Positions 50,200-59,695 are shown, numbered from the stretch's first letter. The stretch: 64,000 nt of DNA from JAHFUA01 sp963733935 (GCA_963733935.1 CAVTEQ010000014.1:1-64000), one strand, 5' to 3'. Translations and numbers: made by a program. The notes: generated by a model from the sequence alone, not told the origin.

Positions 50200-52191
50200 A
50201 TGATTCGGCGTGTGTGTCTGCGCCGTGGGCGAGACTGGGTCAAGTTGTGTCTGCTGCTGCCAGTGCTGATCAGTTGTATGGCGCTGGCCCAGGACTCAAC
50301 CCCGCGTACCCGCGATCTAGCCGACGCCAGCCTGGAAGACCTCATGAACATTGAGGTGTACAGCGCCTCCAAGCATTTGCAGAGCGTACGCGAAGCGCCG
50401 GCTTTCGTCACCGTCGTGACCGCAGAAGATATCCGCAACTATGGGTATCGGACCCTGGCCGATATTCTGCAGGCGGTGCCTGGCTTTTACGTCACCTACG
50501 ATCGCAATTACAGCTATCTCGGCACCCAAGGTTTTGCGCGACCGGGAGATTACAACTCACGCGTCCTGCTGCTAGTGGACGGGCATCGCACGAATGACGC
50601 CATCTATGACTATGCCATGATCGGCCCCGAGCTGCCCCTCGATGTTGACCTCATCGAGCGAGTGGAAATAATCCGCGGGCCCGGTTCTTCGCTCTACGGT
50701 ACCAGCGCTTTCTTTGGCGTGATCAACATCATCACCCGCCGCGGGCGTGATGTAGGTACGGAGATATCAGCGGAGGGCGGTTCCTTCGGCACCGGCAAGG
50801 GACGTGTCAGCTACGGACGCGCCTTCCAGCGAGGGGAAATTCTGCTCTCGGGTACCTTCTACGGGAGCGCCGGGCAAAACCTCTACTTTCCGGAGTTCGA
50901 CAGCCCGCTCACCAACAACGGAATCGCGCGCGGCTTGGACGACGAGTCGGCCCACAACTTTCTGCTCAAGGCGTCGTATGGCCATTTCTCGCTGCAGGCT
51001 GTGTACGGCAGTCGCGACAAAGGCGTGCCCACCGCTTCGTTTGGCTCTATTTTCGGCGACCCGCGCGAGCGGACCACCGACGAACGCGCTTACATCGATG
51101 TCGGCTATGAGCGCTCCTTTGGGCCTTGGAACCTGGCAAGCAGGGTATCTCTCGACCACTACCGATACAATGGCACTTATCCGTTTGAGGGCGTTGACGG
51201 ATCGAGCATCCTAAATATGGACTATGCCTTGGGGCAGTGGTGGGGTAGCGAAGTCAAGCTTTCACGGACGGTGCACGAGAAGCACCTGATCACCGGCGGA
51301 GTAGAAGTCCGCGACTACTTCCACCAGAACCAGTTTAACTATGACCTCGATCCCTACACGCTCCATCTTAAGGATTATCTCAGCTCCACCGTGTGGGCGG
51401 TGTACCTGCAGGACGAATTCGCCATCACGAGCAAGCTTTCCTTCAACCTGGGAGTCCGGCACGACCACTATGCGAATTTCATGGGCACTAGTCCCCGGTT
51501 GGCGCTCATCTATCAGCCGCGGGAACGTACTACTCTGAAACTGCTGGTGGGGCAGGCCTTCCGCGCCCCTAATGCCTACGAAACTTATTACTCCTTAGAC
51601 GGCGACAGCGACGATACCGGCCTGCACGCGGAAAAAATCCGCACTACGGAACTGGTGGTAGAACAGTGGCTCGGCCGGAGACTGCGGATAACCGGTTCCG
51701 CACACAGGAACGACATCAAGGGGATGATTTCGCAGATGATCGATCCGAGCGACGGACAGCCATACTTCGCCAATGGCGCCTCCGTGCACGGGGAAGGTAC
51801 CCTGTTGCAACTGGACGGCAAGTTGAATAACGGTGTTGAAGGCCGCGTCGGCTATGGTTACGAGAGCACGGATGACAAACTGAGCAATTCGCCGCACCAT
51901 CTCGCCAAACTCAACCTGACCGTGCCGCTGGCGCGGCGGCGGTTGCTGGCGGGATGGGAGAGCCAGTACACCAGCAGCCGCACTACTCTGGCCGGCAATC
52001 AACTGGGCGGATTCGTGCTTTCCAACCTGACGCTCTCGTCGCGCAAACTGGACCGCCACATCGACCTCTCCCTCAGCCTTCACAACTTGTTCGATAAGCG
52101 GTACTCGGTTCCCGGCGGGTATGAACACCTGCAGGATGCCCTGCAGCAGGACGGACGTTCGTTTCGGGTGAAAATGCAGTATCACTTCTAG
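50200..52191 (+). CDS. TonB-dependent outer-membrane receptor 1
   Basis: The 663-residue protein has a signal segment (VKLCLLLPVLISCMALAQ, with a lipobox-like LISC) and the plug domain: ASLEDLMNIEVYSASKHLQSVREAPAFVTVVT, LADILQAVPGFYVTY, VLLLVDGHRTND, ERVEIIRGPGSSLYGTSAFFGVINIITR. A 22-strand barrel, ending in aromatic FRVKMQYHF, follows. It imports an unknown ligand powered by TonB. ATG 50200 follows GAGGTA and aligns with its tandem paralogue at 52440. It is the first gene of a block with a YfiR-like protein and a hybrid kinase, an arrangement suited to coupling uptake to signalling. Confidence 0.92.
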   Translation: MIRRVCLRRGRDWVKLCLLLPVLISCMALAQDSTPRTRDLADASLEDLMNIEVYSASKHLQSVREAPAFVTVVTAEDIRNYGYRTLADILQAVPGFYVTYDRNYSYLGTQGFARPGDYNSRVLLLVDGHRTNDAIYDYAMIGPELPLDVDLIERVEIIRGPGSSLYGTSAFFGVINIITRRGRDVGTEISAEGGSFGTGKGRVSYGRAFQRGEILLSGTFYGSAGQNLYFPEFDSPLTNNGIARGLDDESAHNFLLKASYGHFSLQAVYGSRDKGVPTASFGSIFGDPRERTTDERAYIDVGYERSFGPWNLASRVSLDHYRYNGTYPFEGVDGSSILNMDYALGQWWGSEVKLSRTVHEKHLITGGVEVRDYFHQNQFNYDLDPYTLHLKDYLSSTVWAVYLQDEFAITSKLSFNLGVRHDHYANFMGTSPRLALIYQPRERTTLKLLVGQAFRAPNAYETYYSLDGDSDDTGLHAEKIRTTELVVEQWLGRRLRITGSAHRNDIKGMISQMIDPSDGQPYFANGASVHGEGTLLQLDGKLNNGVEGRVGYGYESTDDKLSNSPHHLAKLNLTVPLARRRLLAGWESQYTSSRTTLAGNQLGGFVLSNLTLSSRKLDRHIDLSLSLHNLFDKRYSVPGGYEHLQDALQQDGRSFRVKMQYHF

Positions 52192-52231
52192 ATTGCGGGC
52201 CAACTCCGCCCGGCCTGAACCCGGTTTTCCA

Positions 52232-52439
52232 TAATCGAGCAATTCCCCCTGCGGGAACTCTGTTCCAAATAAGATCGAGAGCGCGATCCAACCGGCAAAA
52301 CCTGGACGCTTGCCGCAGCTATCCGTCTCCGCTACAGCCACTTGACCGGCCGCCTGTCGGGCGCGGCTTTTGGCCGCATGCCTGCACTGGGTAACAAGTC
52401 CTATAAGTGTGCCCTGTGATTGACGTTACTGAGGTAGGC
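52232..52439 (+). promoter_or_regulatory. Conserved leader of TonB receptor 2
   Basis: This interval repeats the blocks of the first leader (50012-50199), including CTGTTCCAAATAAGATCGAG, CAGCCACTTGACCGGCCGCC, GCGGCTTTTGGCCGC and GTTACTGAGGTA. The middle (about 52292-52330) differs. Conserved and variable parts together indicate which segments are under selection. Confidence 0.5.
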
Positions 52440-54437
52440 ATGCCGGGGGTATGTTTGCGCCGACCCCGACACTGGGTCTTGTTATGTCTGCTGCTGCCGG
52501 CGTTGACCGGCTGCATGCTGGGCCAGAGCCCCGCCCAGCCGGCTGAAAATCTTGGCGACGCCAGCCTGGAACAACTCATGAATGTCGAGGTGTACAGCGC
52601 GTCCAAGCATTTGCAGAGCGTGCGCGAGGCGCCGGCCTTCGTCACCGTAATCACCGCGGAAGGCATTCGCAATTACGGTTACCGCACCCTGGCCGACATT
52701 CTGCAGTCGGTGCCAGGCTTCTACGTCACCTACGACCATCAATACAACGACATCGGTGTTCGCGGCTACATGCGGACCAGCGACTACAACACTCCTTTCT
52801 TGTTGCTGATTGATGGTCACCGCGCCAACGATGGGATCTTTGAGAATTTGGCCATCAGCCGCGAACTGCCTCTGGATGTGGACCTGATCGAACGTGTGGA
52901 GGTGATTCGCGGACCCAGTTCGTCGCTCTATGGAGCTAACGCGGTTTTTGGAGTGATTAACCTCGTCACCCGGCGCGGACGCGACGTGAACGGAGTTGAA
53001 ATCTCGGCCGAGGCCGGTTCCTTCGGTACCGGCAAGGGGCGCGTCACGTACGGCCAAACCTTCCGCCGCTGGGAGGTCTTAATGTCCGGGAGTTTCTACG
53101 GGAGCGGCGGCGAGACCCTGTTCTTCCCGGAGTTCGACTCTCCCCTGACGAACAACGGAATCGCCCGCGGCGTGGACGGCGAATCGGCAGACGATTTCTT
53201 CCTGAAGGTCTCCCACGGACACTTCACCTTCGAAGGAGTGTACGGACTGCGTGAGAAGGGTATTCCGACCGCCCCTTACGGATCCGGCTTTGATGATCCA
53301 CGGGCACGGAGCACGGACGAGGCCGCCTATGGCGATCTCAGCTATGACCGCGCTTTCGGACCGTGGGCGGTCGCCGGCCGGGTTTCGCTCAACCACTATC
53401 GATTCGACCAGACCCTTCCCTACCCTGGTGGCGCTTCGACCGTCAACGTTAGCGATCTCCTCGGCCAGTGGTGGGGCGGCGAACTGAAGCTGTCGCGAGC
53501 TGTGTTCGAGAAACATCTGATCACCGGCGGGCTGGATTTCCGCAACTACTTCCACCAGAACCAGCTCAACTACGACGTCAACCCCTACACTTCTTACTTA
53601 GCTGACGACCGCAGCTCCACCGTTTGGGCGTTCTATGTGCAGGACGAATACAGCATTACCCGCATGCTGTCGTTGAACATCGCCGTGCGACACGATGTAT
53701 ATCCAACTCTGAGCGCGACCAACCCGCGTGTGGCGCTGCTCTTTCATCCCTGGGAACACACCAGTTTCAAACTGGTGGCGGGGCGGGCTTTTCGCGCGCC
53801 CAGCGCCTACGAGCTGTACTTCGCCAGCCCCCTCAACGAGGCCAACCCGTATCTACGCGGGGAAACGGTTCGCAGCGGCGAACTGATCATGGAGCAGGGA
53901 CTGGGCCGGCGGCTTCGCATGACGGTTTGCGCCTACAACAACAACATGCAGGGACTGATCTCAGGCACCATCGATCCCAGCGATGGCAAGGCCGTGCTGA
54001 TGAACAATGATGCGGTCCTCGCGCGCGGAGTCGAAATGCAATTGGACGGCAAACTGGACAATGGCATAGCCGGGCGCGCCAGCTACACTTACGGCGACGC
54101 GAATGACAAGTTCAGCCCTTTTCGGCTGCCGGATTCGCCGCGCCATCTCGCCAAGTTCAACCTGACGGTCCCGCTGCTGCGCCGGCGGCTGCTGGCCGGC
54201 TGGGAGAGCCAGTACTCCAGCCAGCGCGCGACCCTCGCCGAAAACTACCTCGGCGAATTTTTCGTCACCAACCTGACCCTCTCGGCACGCAACCTGGGCA
54301 AGCACACTGATCTTTCCTTCAGTCTCTACAACCTGTTCGACAAGAACTATTCCCAGCCGGGCGGGGCCGCAATGCTGCAGGACGCGCTCAAACAAGACGG
54401 GCGCTCATTCCGGATCAAAGTGGGGTTCAAGTTCTAA
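52440..54437 (+). CDS. TonB-dependent outer-membrane receptor 2 (tandem paralogue)
   Basis: The 665-residue paralogue starts at ATG 52440 with GAGG five bases upstream. It has a signal segment with LTGC (lipobox-like), the same plug core (ASLEQLMNVEVYSASKHLQSVREAPAFVTVIT, LADILQSVPGFYVTY, FLLLIDGHRAND, ERVEVIRGPSSSLYGANAVFGVINLVTR) and a barrel ending SFRIKVGFKF. Sequence identity with receptor 1 is high in the plug and lower in the barrel loops, suggesting different ligands. It is followed, after one base, by the YfiR-like gene. Confidence 0.92.
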   Translation: MPGVCLRRPRHWVLLCLLLPALTGCMLGQSPAQPAENLGDASLEQLMNVEVYSASKHLQSVREAPAFVTVITAEGIRNYGYRTLADILQSVPGFYVTYDHQYNDIGVRGYMRTSDYNTPFLLLIDGHRANDGIFENLAISRELPLDVDLIERVEVIRGPSSSLYGANAVFGVINLVTRRGRDVNGVEISAEAGSFGTGKGRVTYGQTFRRWEVLMSGSFYGSGGETLFFPEFDSPLTNNGIARGVDGESADDFFLKVSHGHFTFEGVYGLREKGIPTAPYGSGFDDPRARSTDEAAYGDLSYDRAFGPWAVAGRVSLNHYRFDQTLPYPGGASTVNVSDLLGQWWGGELKLSRAVFEKHLITGGLDFRNYFHQNQLNYDVNPYTSYLADDRSSTVWAFYVQDEYSITRMLSLNIAVRHDVYPTLSATNPRVALLFHPWEHTSFKLVAGRAFRAPSAYELYFASPLNEANPYLRGETVRSGELIMEQGLGRRLRMTVCAYNNNMQGLISGTIDPSDGKAVLMNNDAVLARGVEMQLDGKLDNGIAGRASYTYGDANDKFSPFRLPDSPRHLAKFNLTVPLLRRRLLAGWESQYSSQRATLAENYLGEFFVTNLTLSARNLGKHTDLSFSLYNLFDKNYSQPGGAAMLQDALKQDGRSFRIKVGFKF

Positions 54438-54438
54438 C

Positions 54439-54999
54439 GTGCTCGCCCAACGCCCAGCACGGACGCTTCTGGCCGCAATGTTGTGCTGCGTCCTGGCGTG
54501 GGTCCCGGCTGCAGCGCAGGAAGCTCCTACGGAATATCAGGTGAAGGCCGCTTTCCTGTTCAACTTTGTGAAGTTTATCGAGTGGCCAGCCGATAGTTTC
54601 CATGACAACGGCGGTCACATGCGCCTGTGCGTCCTGGGCGATGAACGTTTCGGGCGGGAACTGGAGCGCATCGCGGCCGGCAAAGTGGTCGATGGACACG
54701 CCCTTGAGGTAATTCGTATCGGCCCAGGGGAACGCGCCCGCGGTTGTCACGTGTTGTTCGTGGCTTCGTCGCAAGCCGGCACGGTGCATGAAACGCTGGC
54801 ACAGGTCCGCGGCGCACCGGTGTTGACCGTAGGCGACAGCCCGGAATTCATTCGCCAGGGAGGCATTATCCGCTTCTTTCTGTTGGACAACCGGGTGCGC
54901 TTCGAGATCAGCCGGGCGGCAGCCGAACAATGCGGATTAAAGATCAGCTCCAAGTTGCTGGCCCTGGGGCAGAGCAGCGGACGGGCGGGAGGGGGATAA
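54439..54999 (+). CDS. YfiR-family (DUF4154) periplasmic protein
   Basis: The 186-residue protein starts at GTG 54439, two bases after the receptor stop. It has a signal peptide ending WVPAAAQ and the YfiR signature EYQVKAAFLFNFVKFIEWP, followed by LCVLGDERFGREL and GIIRFFLLDNRVRFEISRAAAEQCGLKISSKLLAL. In Pseudomonas, YfiR is a periplasmic repressor of a diguanylate cyclase. Here the neighbouring sensor with a periplasmic domain is a hybrid kinase, so YfiR may instead regulate that kinase. The four-gene order is common in Acidobacteriota and Proteobacteria. Confidence 0.88.
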   Translation: MLAQRPARTLLAAMLCCVLAWVPAAAQEAPTEYQVKAAFLFNFVKFIEWPADSFHDNGGHMRLCVLGDERFGRELERIAAGKVVDGHALEVIRIGPGERARGCHVLFVASSQAGTVHETLAQVRGAPVLTVGDSPEFIRQGGIIRFFLLDNRVRFEISRAAAEQCGLKISSKLLALGQSSGRAGGG

Positions 55000-55002
55000 A
55001 AC

Positions 55003-57747
55003 GTGCGTCGCATCCGCGATTTGGCGGTCCGGCATAAGCTGACCATGATCATTCTGGTCACCAGCGCCGTAGCCCTGCTCACCGGGTCGGTGGTGGTGAT
55101 CGGACACGACCTGGTGGACGCTCCGCTGGTGCTGGGCGAGCAACTGTCAGTGTTAGCCGCCACCACCGGGACCAACAGCACCGCCGCCCTCACCTTCGGG
55201 GATGCTCGTGCCGCCACCGAGATCCTGGCATCCCTGCGTGGCGACCCCCATGTGATTGCCGCCTGTATTTACGGCAAAGACCAAAAACCGTTCGCGCGTT
55301 ACTTGCGCGAGGAAAGTGTGGGCGAGCCCTGTCCGCCGGTCCGCGCCGAAGGCAGTTACCTGGGCGAGTCGTCGCTGGGATACTTCCACGCCATCGTGCT
55401 GCGCCGCGAAGTCATCGGCAGGGTGTACATCGCCTCCGACTTGAGCCAGCTTCACGCCCGGGTGCGCCGCACCCTGATCTCCACCCTGCTGGCGCTGTTC
55501 GGCTGTCTGACGCTGGCATTCGCGCTGGCCTCCAGCTTGCAGAAGCTCATCTCGGAGCCGCTGCAGGAGCTGGTTTGCGCCGCACGGCAGGTCACGAACG
55601 AAAAGAACTATGCCATTCGCGTCTCCGGTTGCCGGCAGGACGAGTTCGGCCTGCTCATCGCCAGCTTCAATGACATGTTGGAGCAAATCCAGATGCGCGA
55701 CCACCAACTGAAGCGCAACCACGAGCACCTGGAAGAGAAGGTAGCCGCGCGCACCGCCGAGCTGCGCGCCACCAACCTGCAATTGGGCGAAGCCAAGGAA
55801 AATGCCGAAGCCGCCAACCGCGCCAAGAGCCAATTTCTGGCCAACATGAGCCACGAGATTCGCACCCCGCTGAACGGCATCCTGGGCATGACCGATCTGG
55901 CCCTCGATACCGAACTGAACTCCGAGCAACGCGACTACCTGCTGATGGTGAAGTCTTCCGGAGAGGGCTTGCTCGGGATCATCAACGACATCCTGGATTT
56001 CTCAAAAGTCGAATCCGACAAGCTGGAGCTGGAGGAGATTGTCTTCGACCTGCGGGACTGCATCGCCGAGACGTTGAAGAACCTGGCCCTGAAGGCGCAC
56101 GAGAAAGGGCTGGAACTGGCTTGTCGCACCGGCGAGCAGACGCCGCAGCACGTGGCAGGTGATCCCGGGCGATTGCGCCAGGTTCTGGTCAACCTGGTGG
56201 GCAATGCCATCAAGTTCACCGAAAAAGGCGAGATCTGCCTGGATGTGGAATCAACCCAGCACGAGGGCGGCCTGACGGAGTTGCACTTCACCATCCGCGA
56301 TACCGGCATCGGCATCTCCGCCGACAAGCAGCACCTCCTGTTTCAAGCCTTCTCCCAGGTGGACAGCAGCACCACCCGCAGATTTGGCGGCACCGGCCTG
56401 GGTCTGGCTATCTCCTTGCGCCTGGTGACGTTGATGGGCGGGCGAATCTGGGTGGAGAGCCAGGAAGGAAGGGGGAGTCGCTTCCATTTTACGGTCCTGC
56501 TGCGCGCGGCCGGCGCCGAGCACCCGACCACGCCGACTGTCCGTCCGGAAGCCCTGCAAGGAGTACCGGTGCTGGTGGTGGATGACAATGCCACCAATCG
56601 CAAGATTTTGGTTGAGGTCACGCGCGGCTGGGGAATGCTGGCCGCGGCCGTGGAGGGCGGGCCTGCCGCCATCACCGTCATGGAATCGGCCCGCCAGGCA
56701 GGGAAATCCTATCGCGTAGCGCTCATCGATGCCTGCATGCCGGACATGGACGGTTTCGAATTGGCGGAGCGAGTGCAAGGCGATCCCCGCCTGGCCGGAG
56801 CCGTGATCATGATGCTGACCTCGGCCGGGCGGCGGGGCGACGCCGCGCTTTGCCGCCAGCTGGGCATCGCCGCCTACCTGGTGAAGCCCATCAACAACAA
56901 CGAACTGCGGCAGGCGCTGCTGACCGTGCTGGGCCAGGAGGAGGGCACGCCGGCCCCGCTCATTACTCGGCACTCGCTGCGCGAAGCCCGCGCCGGTCTG
57001 CGCATTCTGGTGGCGGAGGACAATTCTGTCAATCAGGCGCTGATCCTGCGGTTGCTGGAAAAAGAGGGTCATCAGCCGACCCTGGCGCGCCATGGCGGCG
57101 AGGCCGTCGCTCTGGCCAGCACCGGCCGCTTCGACGTGGTCTTCATGGACGTGCAGATGCCGGTGATGGATGGGCTCGCAGCCACCGCTGCCATCCGCCA
57201 GCGGGAGCAGGTGATGGGCGGGCATCTGCCCATTCTCGCCATGACCGCCCATGCCCTCAAAGGCGACCGTGATCGCTGCCTGGCCGCCGGCATGGACGGC
57301 TATATAGCCAAGCCGGTCAGCATCGCCGCCATTCGCGACGAACTTCAAAAACAAGGGGTGCAGCCTGCCGCTCCCCCGGACCTTCCCGCCTGGGACTATG
57401 ACCAGGCGCGGGCGCGAACCGCCGAGGACGATGCCCTGCTGCGGGAGATCGTGAAAATTTTTCTGGAGGAGACACCCCGGCTGCTGCAGAAGATCGAACA
57501 AGCCCTGGCCCAGGGTGACGCCTCCGGGCTGGAGCGAGCCGCTCACAGTTTAAAGGGGCAGATTCGTTGCCTGGCGGCGTCGGAAGCGCAAGACGCGGCC
57601 CAGCAATTGGAGACCAAGGCTCGGGAGCTTGATCTGCATGGCGCGGCTGCCGCCCTGCCGGAATTGAATGCTGCCCTGTCCCGCTTGCAGTCCCAGCTTC
57701 GGAAGTTCTGCGAGGTGCCCAGTGAAGATCCTGCTTGCCGAAGATGA
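55003..57747 (+). CDS. Membrane hybrid sensor histidine kinase with two receivers and an Hpt domain
   Basis: The 914-residue protein starts at GTG 55003, three bases after yfiR. It has a membrane helix (LTMIILVTSAVALLTGSVVV), a CHASE8-like periplasmic domain (about 45-150), a second helix, HAMP, and HisKA with phospho-His in FLANMSHEIRTPLNGI. HATPase_c follows (LVGNAIKFTEKG, GTGLGLAISLRL), then two receivers (VLVVDDNATNR; ILVAEDNSVNQ with FMDVQMPVMDG) and a C-terminal Hpt with AHSLKGQIRCLA. The first receiver has ALIDACMPDMDG. The phosphorelay probably continues to the response regulator encoded downstream. Confidence 0.93.
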   Translation: MRRIRDLAVRHKLTMIILVTSAVALLTGSVVVIGHDLVDAPLVLGEQLSVLAATTGTNSTAALTFGDARAATEILASLRGDPHVIAACIYGKDQKPFARYLREESVGEPCPPVRAEGSYLGESSLGYFHAIVLRREVIGRVYIASDLSQLHARVRRTLISTLLALFGCLTLAFALASSLQKLISEPLQELVCAARQVTNEKNYAIRVSGCRQDEFGLLIASFNDMLEQIQMRDHQLKRNHEHLEEKVAARTAELRATNLQLGEAKENAEAANRAKSQFLANMSHEIRTPLNGILGMTDLALDTELNSEQRDYLLMVKSSGEGLLGIINDILDFSKVESDKLELEEIVFDLRDCIAETLKNLALKAHEKGLELACRTGEQTPQHVAGDPGRLRQVLVNLVGNAIKFTEKGEICLDVESTQHEGGLTELHFTIRDTGIGISADKQHLLFQAFSQVDSSTTRRFGGTGLGLAISLRLVTLMGGRIWVESQEGRGSRFHFTVLLRAAGAEHPTTPTVRPEALQGVPVLVVDDNATNRKILVEVTRGWGMLAAAVEGGPAAITVMESARQAGKSYRVALIDACMPDMDGFELAERVQGDPRLAGAVIMMLTSAGRRGDAALCRQLGIAAYLVKPINNNELRQALLTVLGQEEGTPAPLITRHSLREARAGLRILVAEDNSVNQALILRLLEKEGHQPTLARHGGEAVALASTGRFDVVFMDVQMPVMDGLAATAAIRQREQVMGGHLPILAMTAHALKGDRDRCLAAGMDGYIAKPVSIAAIRDELQKQGVQPAAPPDLPAWDYDQARARTAEDDALLREIVKIFLEETPRLLQKIEQALAQGDASGLERAAHSLKGQIRCLAASEAQDAAQQLETKARELDLHGAAAALPELNAALSRLQSQLRKFCEVPSEDPACRR

Positions 57748-58336
57748 TCCCGTATACGCGCTGTTGCTGAAGCGGCTGCTGGAAGGCGAGTACGAGGTGG
57801 TGCTGGCACGCGATGGAGTGGAAGCCTGGGAATCGCTATTGGCCGAGGGAGCGCCGCAACTGGCGGTGCTGGACTGGCTCATGCCTCGCATGGACGGCAT
57901 CGAGGTGTGCCGCCGCGTCCGCTACCAACCGGAGATGGCCTCCATGTACATGATCCTGCTCACCTCGCGCGACCACATCAAGGACGTCCTCGCAGGCTTC
58001 GAAGCCGGCGCCGATGATTATCTCGTCAAGCCCTGTGATCCCGAAGAGCTGCGCGCCCGCGTGCGCGTCGGGCGCCGCGTGGTCGAGCTGCAGAGCGCTC
58101 TGGCGTCCCACGTTGCCGAGCTGCAAGAAGCGCTTACCCGAGTGCGCCAATTGCAGGGATTGCTGCCCATCTGCTCTTACTGCAAGGCCATTCGCAACGA
58201 TCAGAACTACTGGGAGCAACTGGAAACCTACGTCAGCGACCACAGTGAAGCCAACTTCAGCCACGGCATCTGCCCCAGCTGCTATCAGAAAATCATGAAG
58301 CCGCAGTTGGAAGATCTGGCTGCGGACAAGAGTTAG
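57722..58336 (+). CDS. Response regulator with a Cys-rich C-terminal module
   Basis: The 204-residue protein starts at GTG 57722, overlapping the end of the kinase by 26 bases. It has a receiver (KILLAEDDPVYALLLKRLL, phospho-Asp in LAVLDWLMPRMDG, Lys in DYLVKPCD), a coiled-coil linker, and the module LLPICSYCKAIRNDQNYW...HSEANFSHGICPSCYQKI. This CxxC...CxxC arrangement, found attached to many receivers and PAS domains, may bind zinc or a cluster and act as output. No DNA-binding domain is present, so the output is probably protein contact. Confidence 0.88.
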   Translation: MKILLAEDDPVYALLLKRLLEGEYEVVLARDGVEAWESLLAEGAPQLAVLDWLMPRMDGIEVCRRVRYQPEMASMYMILLTSRDHIKDVLAGFEAGADDYLVKPCDPEELRARVRVGRRVVELQSALASHVAELQEALTRVRQLQGLLPICSYCKAIRNDQNYWEQLETYVSDHSEANFSHGICPSCYQKIMKPQLEDLAADKS

Positions 58337-58404
58337 CGAACCGTCTAAAATGGAGCGCTCTGCACACTACCCCCACCTATGCTGGGGATCCCGGGAGATG
58401 CTTC

Positions 58405-59319
58405 ATGGGCGTCGTGCGACCCCTGCCCGCGGTCCGCACCACAACCCTTTTGCTGGCGCTGGCAATGGTAGTGTCCGCCAGTTGGGGGGTGGTGAAGAGC
58501 ATCCCTGACCTCTCCGGCAAGTGGAAGCTCAATGCGGCTCGCAGCTCCGGCCGTTCCCTGCGCCAGGCCGCAACTTCCCTGGAAATCGTCCAGCGCGGCG
58601 ACGAAGTCAAGTTCGTTTATTACACCGCCGGCGCCCGCACTGGGTCGGAGTCGTTTCTCGCCGACGACATCGAGCGCGACCGCTACACCACCCGCATCGA
58701 GCGGGCCTATGCCAAGGTCCACTGGCAAAAGGACGACCTGATTATCGTCACCCGACATGTTCTCGATTCGTTCGGGTACCAGGCGTACTCCGAAACCGAT
58801 AGCTGGCTGCTTTCCGAAGACCGCCAAACTCTTACTGCCAAGCTCTCCGATGGATCGCTGCTGGTTTATGAAAAGGAAGCCGCGGACTCCGAGCCATTGG
58901 TTGCGGTGGATCCTCTGGAAGGCATAACGCCCTTCCGCGCCGTGGGGGTGATCACCGGCACCGGTCCCTGCCATGGCATGAGCTTCGAAGGCACTTTAAA
59001 GGAGGAGATCATCGGTCTGGGAAAAATCACCTTCTGCGGCCCGCCGGCGCAGAATTGGGGAGGCAAGCCGGGTAGTTGCGGCACCGAGCACGGCACCCTC
59101 ACCTTCAGCAAAGATGCCGGTGGCAGCAGCTTCCGCATGAACGTCATCGGCCAGTTCTGCATCTCGGAGAGCGGCGGCACCTTCCGTGGCAGCTATGAGG
59201 TGGATAAGATCACTGTCAGCGGCGGGTTCCAGGGACACATCAAGGGCGGCTCCGGGACGGTCGAGTTCAGCGAAACCTCCAATACGGTGACGCTGTATGG
59301 GGTCTTGCTCCACGATTAG
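58405..59319 (+). CDS. Secreted protein with lipocalin-like opening
   Basis: The 304-residue protein has a signal peptide (LLLALAMVVSASWGVVKS), then DLSGKWKLNAARSSGRSLRQAATSLEIVQRG, which resembles lipocalin-like or DUF-type beta barrels. A second beta-rich half has four Cys residues (GPCHG, TFCG, SCGTEHG, QFCIS). No known family can be assigned. It lies 68 bases after the response regulator on the same strand and might be part of its regulon, which is inference. Confidence 0.6.
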   Translation: MGVVRPLPAVRTTTLLLALAMVVSASWGVVKSIPDLSGKWKLNAARSSGRSLRQAATSLEIVQRGDEVKFVYYTAGARTGSESFLADDIERDRYTTRIERAYAKVHWQKDDLIIVTRHVLDSFGYQAYSETDSWLLSEDRQTLTAKLSDGSLLVYEKEAADSEPLVAVDPLEGITPFRAVGVITGTGPCHGMSFEGTLKEEIIGLGKITFCGPPAQNWGGKPGSCGTEHGTLTFSKDAGGSSFRMNVIGQFCISESGGTFRGSYEVDKITVSGGFQGHIKGGSGTVEFSETSNTVTLYGVLLHD

Positions 59320-59434
59320 ACCCGCCTTGCTTGAAGCTGTCCTTCGGGTCTCGAACCCTGGTCGGGGAGCGTCGGGTGGAGTGGACAGCAGAAACGGTCC
59401 GCTGTTCAAGATTGACAGGCAACCGTACTCGCCT

Positions 59435-59450
59435 ATATGGTTAGCCATAT
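59435..59450. promoter_or_regulatory. Palindromic operator overlapping the VapB start
   Basis: ATATGG-TTAG-CCATAT is an inverted repeat whose right arm overlaps the antitoxin ATG (59449). The location matches autoregulatory VapB operators and repeats the design seen at the RES-Xre module (39041-39068). Confidence 0.5.
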
Positions 59451-59695
59451 GAAGACGACCGTACAGATTCCCGACAGTCTCTTCCACGAGGCTCGCCAGT
59501 TGGCCGAGCGCGACCGTACTACGCTTGAAAGCTCTTATTGAGCAAGGGCTCCGCCGCATTCTCGCCGAGCGCAAACGGCGTAGCGGATTTCGTCTCCGCA
59601 AAGTAACGTTCAAAGGTAAGGGGTTGCAACCGTCCATGGCCGGAGCCTCCTGGGACCGGATTCGCGATGTGAGCTACGAAGGCCGCGGCGCATGA
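59449..59695 (+). CDS. VapB-type ribbon-helix-helix antitoxin, frameshifted
   Basis: ATG 59449 starts MKTTVQIPDSLFHEARQLAERDRTTL, a VapB ribbon-helix-helix opening, but the frame stops early at ESSY. In the next frame the expected continuation follows: ALIEQGLRRILAERKRRSG, a basic tail, and SWDRIRDVSYEGRGA up to TGA at 59693-59695, overlapping the toxin start by four bases. Deleting one T near 59525 gives TTLKALIEQGL, the family sequence. Total length is 3n+1. If the indel is real, the toxin would lose its antitoxin, which would be lethal unless the toxin is inactive; a sequencing error is therefore plausible. Confidence 0.75.
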
